Origin: Candidatus Parcubacteria bacterium | GTDB taxonomy: Bacteria; Patescibacteriota; Minisyncoccia; Minisyncoccales; Staskawiczbacteraceae | Assembly (NCBI GenBank): GCA_019658985.1 | Contig: JAIFWS010000028.1 | Span: 1 to 10,428 of the forward strand | Direction of reading: 5' to 3' | DNA length: 10,428 nt | In this document: positions 1 to 4,939 of the stretch, piece after piece | Position numbering within the stretch: position 1 is the stretch's first letter | Layout: every line of letters starts with the position of its first letter | Made by a program: the position numbers and the translations under genes | Notes under the pieces: generated by a model | Databases searched by the model: none | Told to the model about the DNA's origin: nothing | What the model saw: the letters and a program-made list of their open reading frames with translations, nothing else

Positions 1-293
1 GAGGAAAGAATCCGGAATATCTGCAGATTGTAAGGGAAGGAATGCGCGACGGCGTCCAAAAGCCGTACGGTTCGTCATTCATGTTAAATAACCTTCCGGT
101 GGCGGTCGCCGGAAAAACCGGAACCGCTGAAACTGGTAAGGCGGGGTACTTTAATACCTGGTCTGCTAATTTTGCCCCGTATGATAATCCGGAGATCGTG
201 TTTGTGACTACCATCGAAGGCGTTAATGGTTTGCGCGCCGCCACCTTGCCGGTAGCGCATGACGTACTGGAGTACTACTTCTCTCATAAATAA
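1..293 (+). CDS. mrdA: Penicillin-binding protein 2-like transpeptidase, C-terminal end (5' cut by window)
   Basis: This is the last ~97 residues of a class B penicillin-binding protein, the D,D-transpeptidase that cross-links peptidoglycan outside the cytoplasmic membrane. The frame is open to base 3 with no stop, so the gene starts upstream of the window; the ATG at 42 is internal. The text reads LQIVREGMRDGV, then VAGKTGTAE, which contains the KTG box, the third active-site motif of penicillin-recognising enzymes. It then has a strand rich in aromatic and beta residues and a short tail ending DVLEYYFSHK. The catalytic SxxK and SxN motifs lie outside the window. The short tail after KTG fits PBP2 (MrdA) better than proteins with PASTA domains, but FtsI cannot be excluded. 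The stop codon TAA (291-293) runs directly into the A-tract of a terminator for the convergent small gene. Confidence 0.85.
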   Translation, partial: GKNPEYLQIVREGMRDGVQKPYGSSFMLNNLPVAVAGKTGTAETGKAGYFNTWSANFAPYDNPEIVFVTTIEGVNGLRAATLPVAHDVLEYYFSHK

Positions 294-322
294 AAAGGAG
301 GTCGGTGCTTCGCACTTCCTCC
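292..322 (-). terminator. Rho-independent terminator of the 105-aa small gene
   Basis: Read on the - strand, GGAGG and GTGC pair with GCAC and CCTCC around a 3-nt loop (297-322, with a small internal loop). Five Us follow at 292-296. On the + strand there is no U-run after the hairpin, so it mainly serves the - strand gene. Its U-run overlaps the PBP stop codon. Confidence 0.65.
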
Positions 323-335
323 ACCATTTCTTAGT

Positions 336-653
336 TCAGCCCTCGGCCTTCCACTGGATCTCATCTTCGGAGTTGAGCCAGATGACTCCGGTGATGATCA
401 CGGGCCTTCTGCCGTGGAGCCTGGGCATCTCGATTTTCCCGCTCCGCAGCCATTCACGAAACAGGATTACGGCCTGCTCGCCGTAAGACGACCAACGGCC
501 CCTGCGGAAGACCTCGGCCACTTCATCCACCTCTACCGATCCAATCAGGCGGAGGTCACTGACGATTTTTTTGACGTCGTCGGGGAGCACTATTCCCTGT
601 ACGACCTCGCGGACGCACTCCACCGCGCTGACACCGACCAATAGCTTGGTCAT
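336..653 (-). CDS. Hypothetical 105-aa protein, stand-alone small gene A
   Basis: I do not recognise this protein. It begins MTKLLVGVSAVECVREVVQG and ends DEIQWKAEG, and it has mixed alpha/beta character with no signal peptide, membrane segment or cysteine motif. The middle contains a basic aromatic patch, EVFRRGRWSSYGEQAVILF, that could be a helix-turn-helix-like or nucleic-acid-facing surface, but this is only a guess. I chose the ATG at 653 because GAGAGGGAAAG lies just upstream and because the predicted -10 box overlaps the alternative ATG at 719. Using 719 would add 22 residues. The gene has its own promoter and terminator, is convergent to the PBP gene, and is more GC-rich than the + strand genes. 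The frame on the opposite strand is poorer and has no ribosome site. Confidence 0.65.
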   Translation of the reverse strand: MTKLLVGVSAVECVREVVQGIVLPDDVKKIVSDLRLIGSVEVDEVAEVFRRGRWSSYGEQAVILFREWLRSGKIEMPRLHGRRPVIITGVIWLNSEDEIQWKAEG

Positions 654-717
654 CTTTCCCTCTCGCTGAGGAAATGCGGCATGGTCCAAGTCGAGGGAAC
701 ACCCCTCTGCTATTTTC

Positions 718-746
718 ATAGTGCTCCCATGGAGAGAAAATGTCAA
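718..746 (-). promoter_or_regulatory. Promoter of small gene A
   Basis: Consensus -35 TTGACA (741-746), 17-nt spacer, weak -10 CACTAT (718-723). This is the least canonical -10 of the seven small-gene promoters. Transcription would start near 711, giving a ~58-nt leader before the ATG at 653. Confidence 0.5.
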
Positions 747-757
747 TATTCTTCAAG

Positions 758-793
758 TAATCCAAAAGCGCCCCGCGGGGCGCTTTTGGATTA
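758..793. terminator. Perfect 36-bp palindrome, bidirectional terminator-like
   Basis: The 18-base left half is exactly the reverse complement of the right half with no spacer. The GC-rich core GCGCCCCGCGGGGCGC is flanked by AAAA on one side and TTTT on the other, so either strand reads hairpin plus U4. It lies 11 bp upstream of the -35 box of gene A, where it could insulate gene A from transcription through the gene B unit. Confidence 0.6.
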
Positions 794-800
794 CTAATTT

Positions 801-842
801 TTCTCATTTTAAACCACAATATCTTATGGTTTAAAATGAGAA
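801..842. repeat. AT-rich perfect inverted repeat, 16-bp arms, 10-nt loop
   Basis: Arms at 801-816 and 827-842 are exact reverse complements (TTCTCATTTTAAACCA and its complement). The loop is CAATATCTTA. The AT-rich stem is unlike a normal terminator stem. It could be an operator-like site, a remnant of a mobile element end, or an RNA hairpin downstream of gene B. Confidence 0.6.
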
Positions 843-875
843 GAGGAGAGGGGGCGACCTTCGCTCCTTCTCCTC
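843..875 (-). terminator. Terminator hairpin of small gene B
   Basis: On the - strand, GAGGAGA pairs with TCTCCTC and an inner GCGA pairs with TCGC. The hairpin is followed by the U-rich run TTCTCATTTT, which is itself the first arm of the AT-rich inverted repeat. The stem is imperfect in the middle. Confidence 0.5.
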
Positions 876-880
876 ATGCC

Positions 881-894
881 CATCAACGTTGATG
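881..894. repeat. 14-bp perfect palindrome
   Basis: CATCAACGTTGATG lies between the gene B stop codon and its terminator. It is perfectly self-complementary with no loop, so it is more plausible as a protein site or a weak RNA hairpin than as a terminator. Confidence 0.4.
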
Positions 895-907
895 AGCCTT
901 GTTTGTG

Positions 908-1495
908 CTACTGCGCGGTGGTAGCGCCCTCGTCGATCTTTTTCTGATGGCCAGCCTGGGCCTCCACCCAGTCCTTGGTGGCGATCGGCGTGCTGTCGGT
1001 AGCGCCGTCGTACGCCATCCCCTGCAGATCGATTTCCCGCACGTCGAGCGTCTTGACCTCGAACTTCCTGCTCAAGGTGGTGAATCTGCCCTGGGCGTCC
1101 TTGACCAGACTCTCGATTCTTTTGTTCCACTGCTCGAGGGTGGGGAGAGCCTCGTTGGCCTTTCCCTCGTCGTAGAAGGCGGAGCCGATCACCAGCTTCC
1201 CGCCCGAGGGCAGGATGCCGACGATCTGGAAGCTCGCGCTTCCCTCGTCGAACTCAGAGACATCCTCTCTCTCCACCTTCAGCTCCGTGAAAGTGGCTTG
1301 TTCTTTCAGTTCGGAGAGCTCCTTCACGGCCTTACGGAGCTCCCCCTCGACCTCAGCGTACTCTTGTCGGCGGTTCGGGAGGTCCTTGTCAGCCTCCTCC
1401 TTGCTGCCGAACGTGGCGATCGACCCCTTGATCATCCGGCCGTCGCGGTTGAAGCCGAAGATGCCGTAGGTCGTGCGGATACGGGGGCTGGACAT
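908..1495 (-). CDS. Hypothetical 195-aa acidic protein with coiled coil, small gene B
   Basis: This is the largest of the - strand single-gene units; I do not recognise the family. The N-terminus RTTYGIFGFNRDGRMIKGS could form a short beta unit. Residues ~33-75 (EEADKDL through KELSELKEQ) are charged and heptad-like, suggesting a coiled coil. The rest alternates beta-prone stretches such as KLVIGSAFYDEG with charged helices. There is no signal peptide, membrane segment or cysteine pair, so a cytoplasmic protein is expected. CAGGAG about 8 nt before the ATG supports the start. The gene has its own strong promoter, back to back with that of lysS, and its own terminator. It is strongly GC-rich: 38 of 60 bases at 1141-1200 are G or C, against 26 of 60 at 2101-2160 in lysS. 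The open frame on the opposite strand (899-1567) is an antisense shadow. Confidence 0.75.
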   Translation of the reverse strand: MSSPRIRTTYGIFGFNRDGRMIKGSIATFGSKEEADKDLPNRRQEYAEVEGELRKAVKELSELKEQATFTELKVEREDVSEFDEGSASFQIVGILPSGGKLVIGSAFYDEGKANEALPTLEQWNKRIESLVKDAQGRFTTLSRKFEVKTLDVREIDLQGMAYDGATDSTPIATKDWVEAQAGHQKKIDEGATTAQ

Positions 1496-1563
1496 TTTCT
1501 ACTCCTGCTGCTGTGCGGGTGCTTGAGTCGACCAAGTCATATCTGGTCATACTCGTTACCTAT

Positions 1564-1592
1564 ATAATAGTATATATTATGATATTTGTCAA
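1564..1592 (-). promoter_or_regulatory. Promoter of small gene B
   Basis: -35 TTGACA (1587-1592), exactly 17-nt AT-rich spacer, -10 TATTAT (1564-1569). Start expected near 1557, giving a leader of ~62 nt. The -35 lies 4 bp from the lysS -35 on the other strand. Confidence 0.75.
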
Positions 1593-1596
1593 GGGG

Positions 1597-1625
1597 TTGA
1601 GCCTGCCCCTCTATTTTGTTAGAAT
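1597..1625 (+). promoter_or_regulatory. Promoter of lysS (leaderless)
   Basis: -35 TTGAGC (1597-1602), 17-nt spacer, -10 TAGAAT (1620-1625). The lysS ATG is only 6 nt beyond the -10, so the transcript would begin at or next to the start codon. No Shine-Dalgarno is present. Confidence 0.65.
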
Positions 1626-1631
1626 TACGTC

Positions 1632-3095
1632 ATGTCAACAATAGATGAACTCAAAAAGGTAAGGCTTCAGAAGTTAAATACCATCAAGCAAGTGACGGGC
1701 TTGCCGTATCCAGCCAAGACGAAAAGGACCCATGCTATCGGCGAGGCGCTGGATAATTTCTCTAAATTATCTAAAGCACAAAAGAGTGTTGTGCTAGCAG
1801 GAAGGATTATGGCGATGCGCGGCCATGGGGGAGCCACATTTTTAGATATCCAGGACGGAACCGGGAAAATGCAGGCCTTGGTTAAAGAAGAAAAAGTAGG
1901 GGAGAAAGGTTACAAATTTTTCGAATCTGTCTTTGATATCGGTGATTTTATTGAAATCGACGGCATGCTGATGACCACCAAGCGCGGCGAGAAAACTATT
2001 GAAGCCGATGATTTTAAGGTTCTTGCAAAATCCCTATTGCCGCTGCCGGAAAAATGGCATGGGCTTCAAGACGAAGAAGAGAAATTACGCAAGCGTTATT
2101 TGGATATTTTATTTAATCCGGAAGTGAAGGAGATGATCGCCAAGCGCTCGGTCTTTTGGAATTCTATGAGGGAGTTTTTACTGGAAAAGAAATTTTTAGA
2201 AGTGGAAACTCCGGTGCTAGAAACGACTACCGGCGGAGCAGATGCTAAGCCATTCCAAACCCATCACAATGCTTTAGACTTGGATGTGTTCTTGCGGATT
2301 TCCATGGGTGAGCTTTGGCAGAAAAAACTCATGGTGGCCGGATTTGAGAAAACGTTTGAAATCGGCCGGCAATTCCGCAATGAAGGCATGGACGCTGAGC
2401 ATTTGCAGGATTACACCCAAATGGAGTTTTACTGGGCGTATGCCGATTACAAAGACGGCATGAAATTGGTGGAGGAATTATACAAACACGTAATTAAAAA
2501 AACCTTTGGGACGTTGAAATTTAACATCCGCGGTTTTGAGGTGGACTTTGGCAAGAAATGGCAGATGTACGATTACCAGACGCTGATTAATAAATATGCC
2601 GATATTGATATCCTGGAGGCGACGTTGCCGGAAATGGAAAAGCAGCTGCAAAAATTGGGAATCACCTATGATAAAACCGGATTCAATAAAACCCGCGCCA
2701 TTGATAATTTGTGGAAATATTGTCGCAAGAATCTTCCGGGTCCGGGATTTTTGATCAACCAGATTGTTGATGTGGCGCCGCTGGCCAAACGCAATGAGAA
2801 AAATCCGAAAACCGTCCAGCAGTTCCAGGTAATTTTAGCGGGATCGGAAATGGGCAAGGGCTACAGCGAATTAAACGATCCGGTTGACCAGGCCGAGCGT
2901 TTCTCCGAGCAGCAAAAATTGCGCGAGAAAGGGGATGAGGAAGCGCAGATGTTTGATAAGGATTTTGTGGAAGCCTTGGAATACGGTATGCCGCCGACCT
3001 GCGGGTTCGGTGTTTCTGAAAGATTATTTTCTTTCTTGATGGACAAGCCCGCCCGCGAAGCCCAGATTTTCCCGTTGATGCGCCCGAAACAATAA
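1632..3095 (+). CDS. lysS: Lysyl-tRNA synthetase, class II
   Basis: This enzyme charges tRNA-Lys with lysine in the cytoplasm using ATP. At 487 residues it has the usual length. After a helical N-terminus, residues ~53-130 form the OB-fold anticodon-binding domain (VVLAGRIMAMRGHGGATFLDIQDG). The class II catalytic core follows: motif 1 around 176-196 (FLEVETPVLETTTGGADAKPF), motif 2 around 241-268 (TFEIGRQFRNEGMD...TQMEFY), and motif 3 at the C-terminus (GFGVSERL...IFPLMRP). In motif 3 the usual acidic-Arg pair of GIDR reads SER, with the Arg kept. The start is supported by a promoter whose -10 ends 6 nt before the ATG, so the mRNA is probably leaderless. Gene B diverges upstream, and a shared terminator separates lysS from a convergent small gene. 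Confidence 0.97.
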   Translation: MSTIDELKKVRLQKLNTIKQVTGLPYPAKTKRTHAIGEALDNFSKLSKAQKSVVLAGRIMAMRGHGGATFLDIQDGTGKMQALVKEEKVGEKGYKFFESVFDIGDFIEIDGMLMTTKRGEKTIEADDFKVLAKSLLPLPEKWHGLQDEEEKLRKRYLDILFNPEVKEMIAKRSVFWNSMREFLLEKKFLEVETPVLETTTGGADAKPFQTHHNALDLDVFLRISMGELWQKKLMVAGFEKTFEIGRQFRNEGMDAEHLQDYTQMEFYWAYADYKDGMKLVEELYKHVIKKTFGTLKFNIRGFEVDFGKKWQMYDYQTLINKYADIDILEATLPEMEKQLQKLGITYDKTGFNKTRAIDNLWKYCRKNLPGPGFLINQIVDVAPLAKRNEKNPKTVQQFQVILAGSEMGKGYSELNDPVDQAERFSEQQKLREKGDEEAQMFDKDFVEALEYGMPPTCGFGVSERLFSFLMDKPAREAQIFPLMRPKQ

Positions 3096-3097
3096 AT

Positions 3098-3138
3098 AAA
3101 AAAAGAACCCGCCCCACGATCTATCGGGGGCGGGTTTT
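3098..3138. terminator. Bidirectional terminator shared by lysS and small gene C
   Basis: AACCCGCCCC (3106-3115) pairs with GGGGCGGGTT (3127-3136), with a bulged A and an inner CGA/TCG extension. On the + strand TTTT ends the stem (3135-3138). On the - strand a U-rich run ends it (TTCTTTTTTT, with seven Us at 3098-3104). It serves both convergent genes. Confidence 0.85.
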
Positions 3139-3158
3139 GCATTATCAGGGTTGGTGGG

Positions 3159-3341
3159 TTATTGCCACGTTCCCGTTTCCCATACGTGGCCACACTTTTC
3201 GCACCCTGATAATCCTTGAAGTACTTCCTCCTCCACGTTCGAGTCCCTGCATTTGGGGCAGATCGGGATTCGTTGATAGATGACCGCAGCCGCCACGCAA
3301 AGTACTGCGAGGAGGCCCAAACCGATCGGAATAATAGCCAT
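3159..3341 (-). CDS. 60-aa membrane-anchored zinc-ribbon miniprotein, small gene C
   Basis: The family is not recognised. The protein starts MAIIPIGLGLLAVLCVAAAV, a single hydrophobic helix (residues ~3-21), and continues into a soluble tail with two cysteine pairs, CPKC (28-31) and CEKCGHVW (47-50 for the cysteines). This is the spacing of a zinc ribbon. The tail is most likely cytoplasmic, but topology is not certain. AAGGAGA 6-8 nt before the ATG supports the start. The Shine-Dalgarno lies within the self-complementary GGAGATCTCC. The architecture matches the neighbours at 3801-4019 and 4136-4315, although their sequences differ. The unit has its own promoter and shares the lysS terminator. 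It could be a regulator, a metal sensor or a membrane scaffold; nothing in the sequence decides between these. Confidence 0.75.
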   Translation of the reverse strand: MAIIPIGLGLLAVLCVAAAVIYQRIPICPKCRDSNVEEEVLQGLSGCEKCGHVWETGTWQ

Positions 3342-3373
3342 CGGAGATCTCCTTGGGGTGAGTTACTAGCTTA

Positions 3374-3402
3374 AAATTAAAGAATATTATTGATATTGTC
3401 AA
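3374..3402 (-). promoter_or_regulatory. Promoter of small gene C
   Basis: -35 TTGACA (3397-3402), 17-nt spacer, -10 TAATTT (3374-3379); TTTAAT two bases earlier is an alternative -10. The -35 lies only 7 bp past the U-run of the preceding unit's terminator. Expected leader ~26 nt. Confidence 0.65.
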
Positions 3403-3409
3403 TCATTGT

Positions 3410-3439
3410 AAAAAAAGAAGAGCAGGGGTAACTGCTCTT
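3410..3439 (-). terminator. Terminator of small gene D
   Basis: 8-bp stem AAGAGCAG/CTGCTCTT (3418-3425 with 3432-3439), 6-nt loop, then on the - strand a U-rich run with seven consecutive Us (3410-3416). Confidence 0.85.
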
Positions 3440-3460
3440 TGTGGGTAAGAAGGCTGGGGT

Positions 3461-3703
3461 TCACTTCCGCTCGCCGAGCGACAGGAGAAGCAGGATTACT
3501 CCTACACAGATGGAGAAGAAAACCGGGAGAACCAGTGCCTTTCCCCAATCCCACGGATTTCCCATCCATTTGAAGGGGGGAGACCCCGCCCACCACGTCC
3601 CCAGACATGCCCCGGCGCCGATGATGAGGAAGACTGCCAGGAACACCATCCCCATCATTTCGAGGATTTGCTCCTCAATGACTACCCGCCAGAGTCGCTT
3701 CAT
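3461..3703 (-). CDS. 80-aa two-helix membrane protein, small gene D
   Basis: This protein is not recognised. It starts MKRLWRVVIEEQILEMMG, a basic amphipathic N-terminus, followed by two hydrophobic segments at about residues 18-40 (MVFLAVFLIIGAGACLGTWW) and 56-76 (ALVLPVFFSICVGVILLLL). They are joined by a Trp/Pro-rich loop (SPPFKWMGNPWDWG), and the protein ends in GERK. This predicts a small integral membrane protein with two helices. I chose the ATG at 3703 because GGGAGG sits 7 nt upstream. An in-frame ATG at 3724 would add seven residues and place the Shine-Dalgarno inside the gene. It lies in a tandem of four independently transcribed small genes, three of which encode membrane-anchored zinc ribbons. 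A joint membrane complex is possible but unproven. Confidence 0.7.
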   Translation of the reverse strand: MKRLWRVVIEEQILEMMGMVFLAVFLIIGAGACLGTWWAGSPPFKWMGNPWDWGKALVLPVFFSICVGVILLLLSLGERK

Positions 3704-3742
3704 GGATCTGCCTCCCGCTGCCATGTGTTCGTAGCTGCCATA

Positions 3743-3771
3743 TTATTACTATAAGCATCTATATTTGTCAA
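3743..3771 (-). promoter_or_regulatory. Promoter of small gene D
   Basis: -35 TTGACA (3766-3771), 17-nt spacer, -10 TAATAA (3743-3748), identical in all three parameters to the promoter at 9031-9059. AATAAT one base further gives a better match to TATAAT. Expected leader ~33 nt. Confidence 0.75.
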
Positions 3772-3782
3772 TATTATCAATG

Positions 3783-3809
3783 AAAAAAGAGTAGTGGTTG
3801 CTACTCTTT
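3783..3809 (-). terminator. Terminator of small gene E, containing its stop codon
   Basis: 9-bp perfect stem AAAGAGTAG/CTACTCTTT (3786-3794 with 3801-3809), 6-nt loop, then six Us (3783-3788). The TAG stop codon of gene E (3801-3803) is the last three bases of the upstream arm on the - strand. Confidence 0.85.
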
Positions 3810-4019
3810 CGGCTCCGGGTCCCAGGACCAGCGAAGTCTGCACTTGCGGCAATTTGAAACGCCATCGCCCAGTCGCCGGATCTTCTCACTGCGGCAGCAC
3901 GGGCACTCGGGTGGCGTCTCGTACTGCTTCTTGAACCATTCCCAGCTGGCGACCAAGATGGTAGCCGCGATACGAACGGCCGCGGACGTCAAGGATTCTT
4001 TAGCAATCCCGGCATTCAT
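3801..4019 (-). CDS. 72-aa zinc-ribbon miniprotein with hydrophobic N-terminal helix, small gene E
   Basis: This protein is not recognised. Residues ~12-29 (AAVRIAATILVASWEWF) form a moderately hydrophobic helix interrupted by one Arg, better described as a membrane-associated amphipathic helix than a certain transmembrane segment. A zinc ribbon follows: CPCC at 39-42 and CRKC at 57-60, with basic residues between. It ends in an aromatic/acidic tail (RLRWSWDPEPKE). AGGAGGA 6 nt before the ATG (4026-4032) is a strong ribosome site and fixes the start. The helix-plus-ribbon layout is shared with the genes at 3159-3341 and 4136-4315. The stop codon is inside the terminator stem, so ribosomes finishing the gene would occupy the hairpin. 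Confidence 0.75.
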   Translation of the reverse strand: MNAGIAKESLTSAAVRIAATILVASWEWFKKQYETPPECPCCRSEKIRRLGDGVSNCRKCRLRWSWDPEPKE

Positions 4020-4052
4020 CGCGTTTCCTCCTGCGGGGCGATTACTAATTAT

Positions 4053-4081
4053 AGATTAAGGTGTAGTTTTAGTATTGTCAA
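4053..4081 (-). promoter_or_regulatory. Promoter of small gene E
   Basis: -35 TTGACA (4076-4081), 17-nt spacer, -10 TAATCT (4053-4058). A perfect TATAAT also occurs at 4048-4053, but at a 22-nt spacing, so which hexamer is used is uncertain. Expected leader ~20-27 nt. Confidence 0.6.
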
Positions 4082-4090
4082 TTTTTGCGT

Positions 4091-4118
4091 AAAAAAAGAG
4101 AGCGTTAGCGACGCTCTC
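4091..4118 (-). terminator. Terminator of small gene F
   Basis: 8-bp perfect stem GAGAGCGT/ACGCTCTC (4098-4105 with 4111-4118), 5-nt loop, then seven Us (4091-4097) on the - strand. Gene E's -35 box begins 9 bp beyond the U-run. Confidence 0.9.
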
Positions 4119-4135
4119 GGGCCGAGCAGGTCATC

Positions 4136-4315
4136 CTACGAGAATTCTTTTCCGCACTTGGCGCACTTGCGCCAGTTACGCCACTGCACATGCTGGTAGC
4201 TTTCGGTGCTACCGCAGTGTGGGCAGCGGAATGCTTGGCGTATGTGCCATCTTGCGGCGTACATTATCGCCGCTACTAAGGCAGCCACAACCAGAATCAC
4301 AAGTACCGGATGCAT
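4136..4315 (-). CDS. 59-aa membrane-anchored zinc-ribbon miniprotein, small gene F
   Basis: This short gene is easily missed by length cut-offs. Translation gives MHPVLVILVVAALVAAIMYA, one clear transmembrane helix (residues 3-20), then ARWHIRQAFR and a zinc ribbon. The ribbon has CPHCGS (cysteines 31 and 34) and CAKCGKEFS (cysteines 51 and 54), ending at residue 59. The 16 residues between the cysteine pairs are rich in Trp, Gln and Arg. GGAGGAAG ends about 4 nt before the ATG and fixes the start. The gene has its own promoter, directly back to back with the nucleotidyltransferase promoter, and its own terminator. The family is not recognised; generic CPxCGS...CxKCG ribbons occur in many unrelated proteins, so the fold says little about function. 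Confidence 0.8.
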   Translation of the reverse strand: MHPVLVILVVAALVAAIMYAARWHIRQAFRCPHCGSTESYQHVQWRNWRKCAKCGKEFS

Positions 4316-4350
4316 AGGTCTTCCTCCCGCGGGCGCTGGGTGCTTCCTGT

Positions 4351-4379
4351 AAATTAATATTTTTTTTACATTTTGTCAA
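4351..4379 (-). promoter_or_regulatory. Promoter of small gene F
   Basis: -35 TTGACA (4374-4379), 17-nt A/T-rich spacer containing eight consecutive As on the - strand, -10 TAATTT (4351-4356). Expected leader ~29 nt. The -35 is 3 bp from the -35 of the divergent + strand promoter. Confidence 0.7.
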
Positions 4380-4382
4380 TCA

Positions 4383-4411
4383 TTTACCCTTGCTCAGAAT
4401 TTTGATAGAAT
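4383..4411 (+). promoter_or_regulatory. Promoter of the nucleotidyltransferase gene
   Basis: -35 TTTACC (4383-4388), 17-nt spacer, -10 TAGAAT (4406-4411, the same hexamer as for lysS). The ATG at 4423 is 11 nt past the -10, giving a leader of only a few bases and no ribosome site. Confidence 0.55.
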
Positions 4412-4422
4412 TGATAAAAGAT

Positions 4423-4866
4423 ATGAAGAACCCTTCGACTCCGCTCAGGGCAAGAGTACTTGTATTTGGCACGTTTGATGGACTGCATGAAGGCCATAGA
4501 AGCTTCCTAAAACAAGCCGGCCAATTCGGGGATGTGACGGTTGTGGTCGGACGTGACTCAACGGTAGAAAAAACGAAGGGTAAATTGCCTAAATTCAGTG
4601 AGGCTGATCGCTTAAAAGCCATTGAAGATTCGGAATTGGTGAAGGAGGCGAGACTGGGTAACGAGGCGCCACCGGGTGAAAAGCTTAATCCATATAAGGT
4701 AATTGAAGAAGTGATGCCGGATATTATTTGCCTGGGGTATGACCAAACCCATTTTGTTGAGAAACTTGAAGTAAAATTGCAAGAAATGGGAATGGGGAAT
4801 GTGATGGTAAAAAGGCTCGAAGCATTTGAATCCGAAAAATATCATTCATCTATTTTAAATAAATAA
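4423..4866 (+). CDS. HxGH-family cytidylyl/adenylyltransferase-like protein
   Basis: This small Rossmann-like nucleotidyltransferase (147 aa) transfers a nucleoside monophosphate from NTP to a phosphorylated substrate and releases pyrophosphate. Residues 11-28 read VLVFGTFDGLHEGHRSFL, with the HxGH signature at 22-25. KGK...RLKAIEDSELV, IICLGYDQ (102-108) and a C-terminal HSSIL (141-145, in the place of the family's SSSxI motif) complete the fold. Close relatives include glycerol-3-phosphate cytidylyltransferase and archaeal-type FAD synthetase; the substrate cannot be decided from sequence alone. I start at the ATG at 4423 because the promoter -10 lies at 4406-4411, inside the longer frame that begins with TTG at 4390. 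Residues 3-9 come from a dispersed repeat (4431-4449). The gene lies 84 bp upstream of serS with a palindromic repeat between them. Confidence 0.85.
   Translation: MKNPSTPLRARVLVFGTFDGLHEGHRSFLKQAGQFGDVTVVVGRDSTVEKTKGKLPKFSEADRLKAIEDSELVKEARLGNEAPPGEKLNPYKVIEEVMPDIICLGYDQTHFVEKLEVKLQEMGMGNVMVKRLEAFESEKYHSSILNK
4431..4449 (-). repeat. Dispersed repeat copy 1, coding (STPLRA)
   Basis: The reverse strand here reads CCTGAGCGGAGTCGAAGGG, identical over 19 bases to 10024-10042 on the + strand. It supplies the N-terminal residues around NPSTPLRA of the nucleotidyltransferase. I recall this motif as a common interspersed repeat in several environmental bacterial lineages. Confidence 0.85.
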
Positions 4867-4876
4867 TTTTTTATTG

Positions 4877-4939
4877 TGTCATTCCCGCGAAAGCGGGAAT
4901 CTAGAGTGTTCTGGATCCCCGTTCAAGCCGGGGATGACA
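4877..4939. repeat. Intergenic two-hairpin palindromic element upstream of serS
   Basis: The element is bounded by TGTCAT and its complement ATGACA. It contains stem ATTCCCGC/GCGGGAAT with a GAAA loop (4881-4900) and stem ATCCCCG/CGGGGAT with a 7-nt loop, the latter ending just before the final GACA. The motif resembles widespread GTCATTCCCGC-type repeats. It ends 11 bp before the serS ATG. Confidence 0.8.

Noticed and set aside
758..842. Riboswitch or tRNA-like structure
   Set aside because: The hairpins are simple perfect inverted repeats with no cloverleaf or known aptamer core that I can recognise.
899..1567. Long + strand open frame (222 aa) opposite small gene B
   Set aside because: It is Leu/Val/Gly-rich low-complexity sequence expected from the antisense of a GC-rich, Glu/Lys-rich gene. 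It has no promoter or ribosome site, while the - strand frame has both plus a terminator.
3441..3734. 97-aa + strand frame opposite small gene D
   Set aside because: Its composition is that of an antisense frame, it lacks a ribosome site, and it lies inside the well-defined D unit with terminator and promoter on the other strand.
3159..4315. Toxin-antitoxin system among the small genes
   Set aside because: No overlapping two-gene pair, no recognisable toxin or antitoxin fold, and every gene has its own promoter and terminator.
4390..4422. Extension of the nucleotidyltransferase to a TTG start
   Set aside because: The predicted -10 box (4406-4411) lies inside the extension and the added residues have no family counterpart. 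The ATG at 4423 is preferred.
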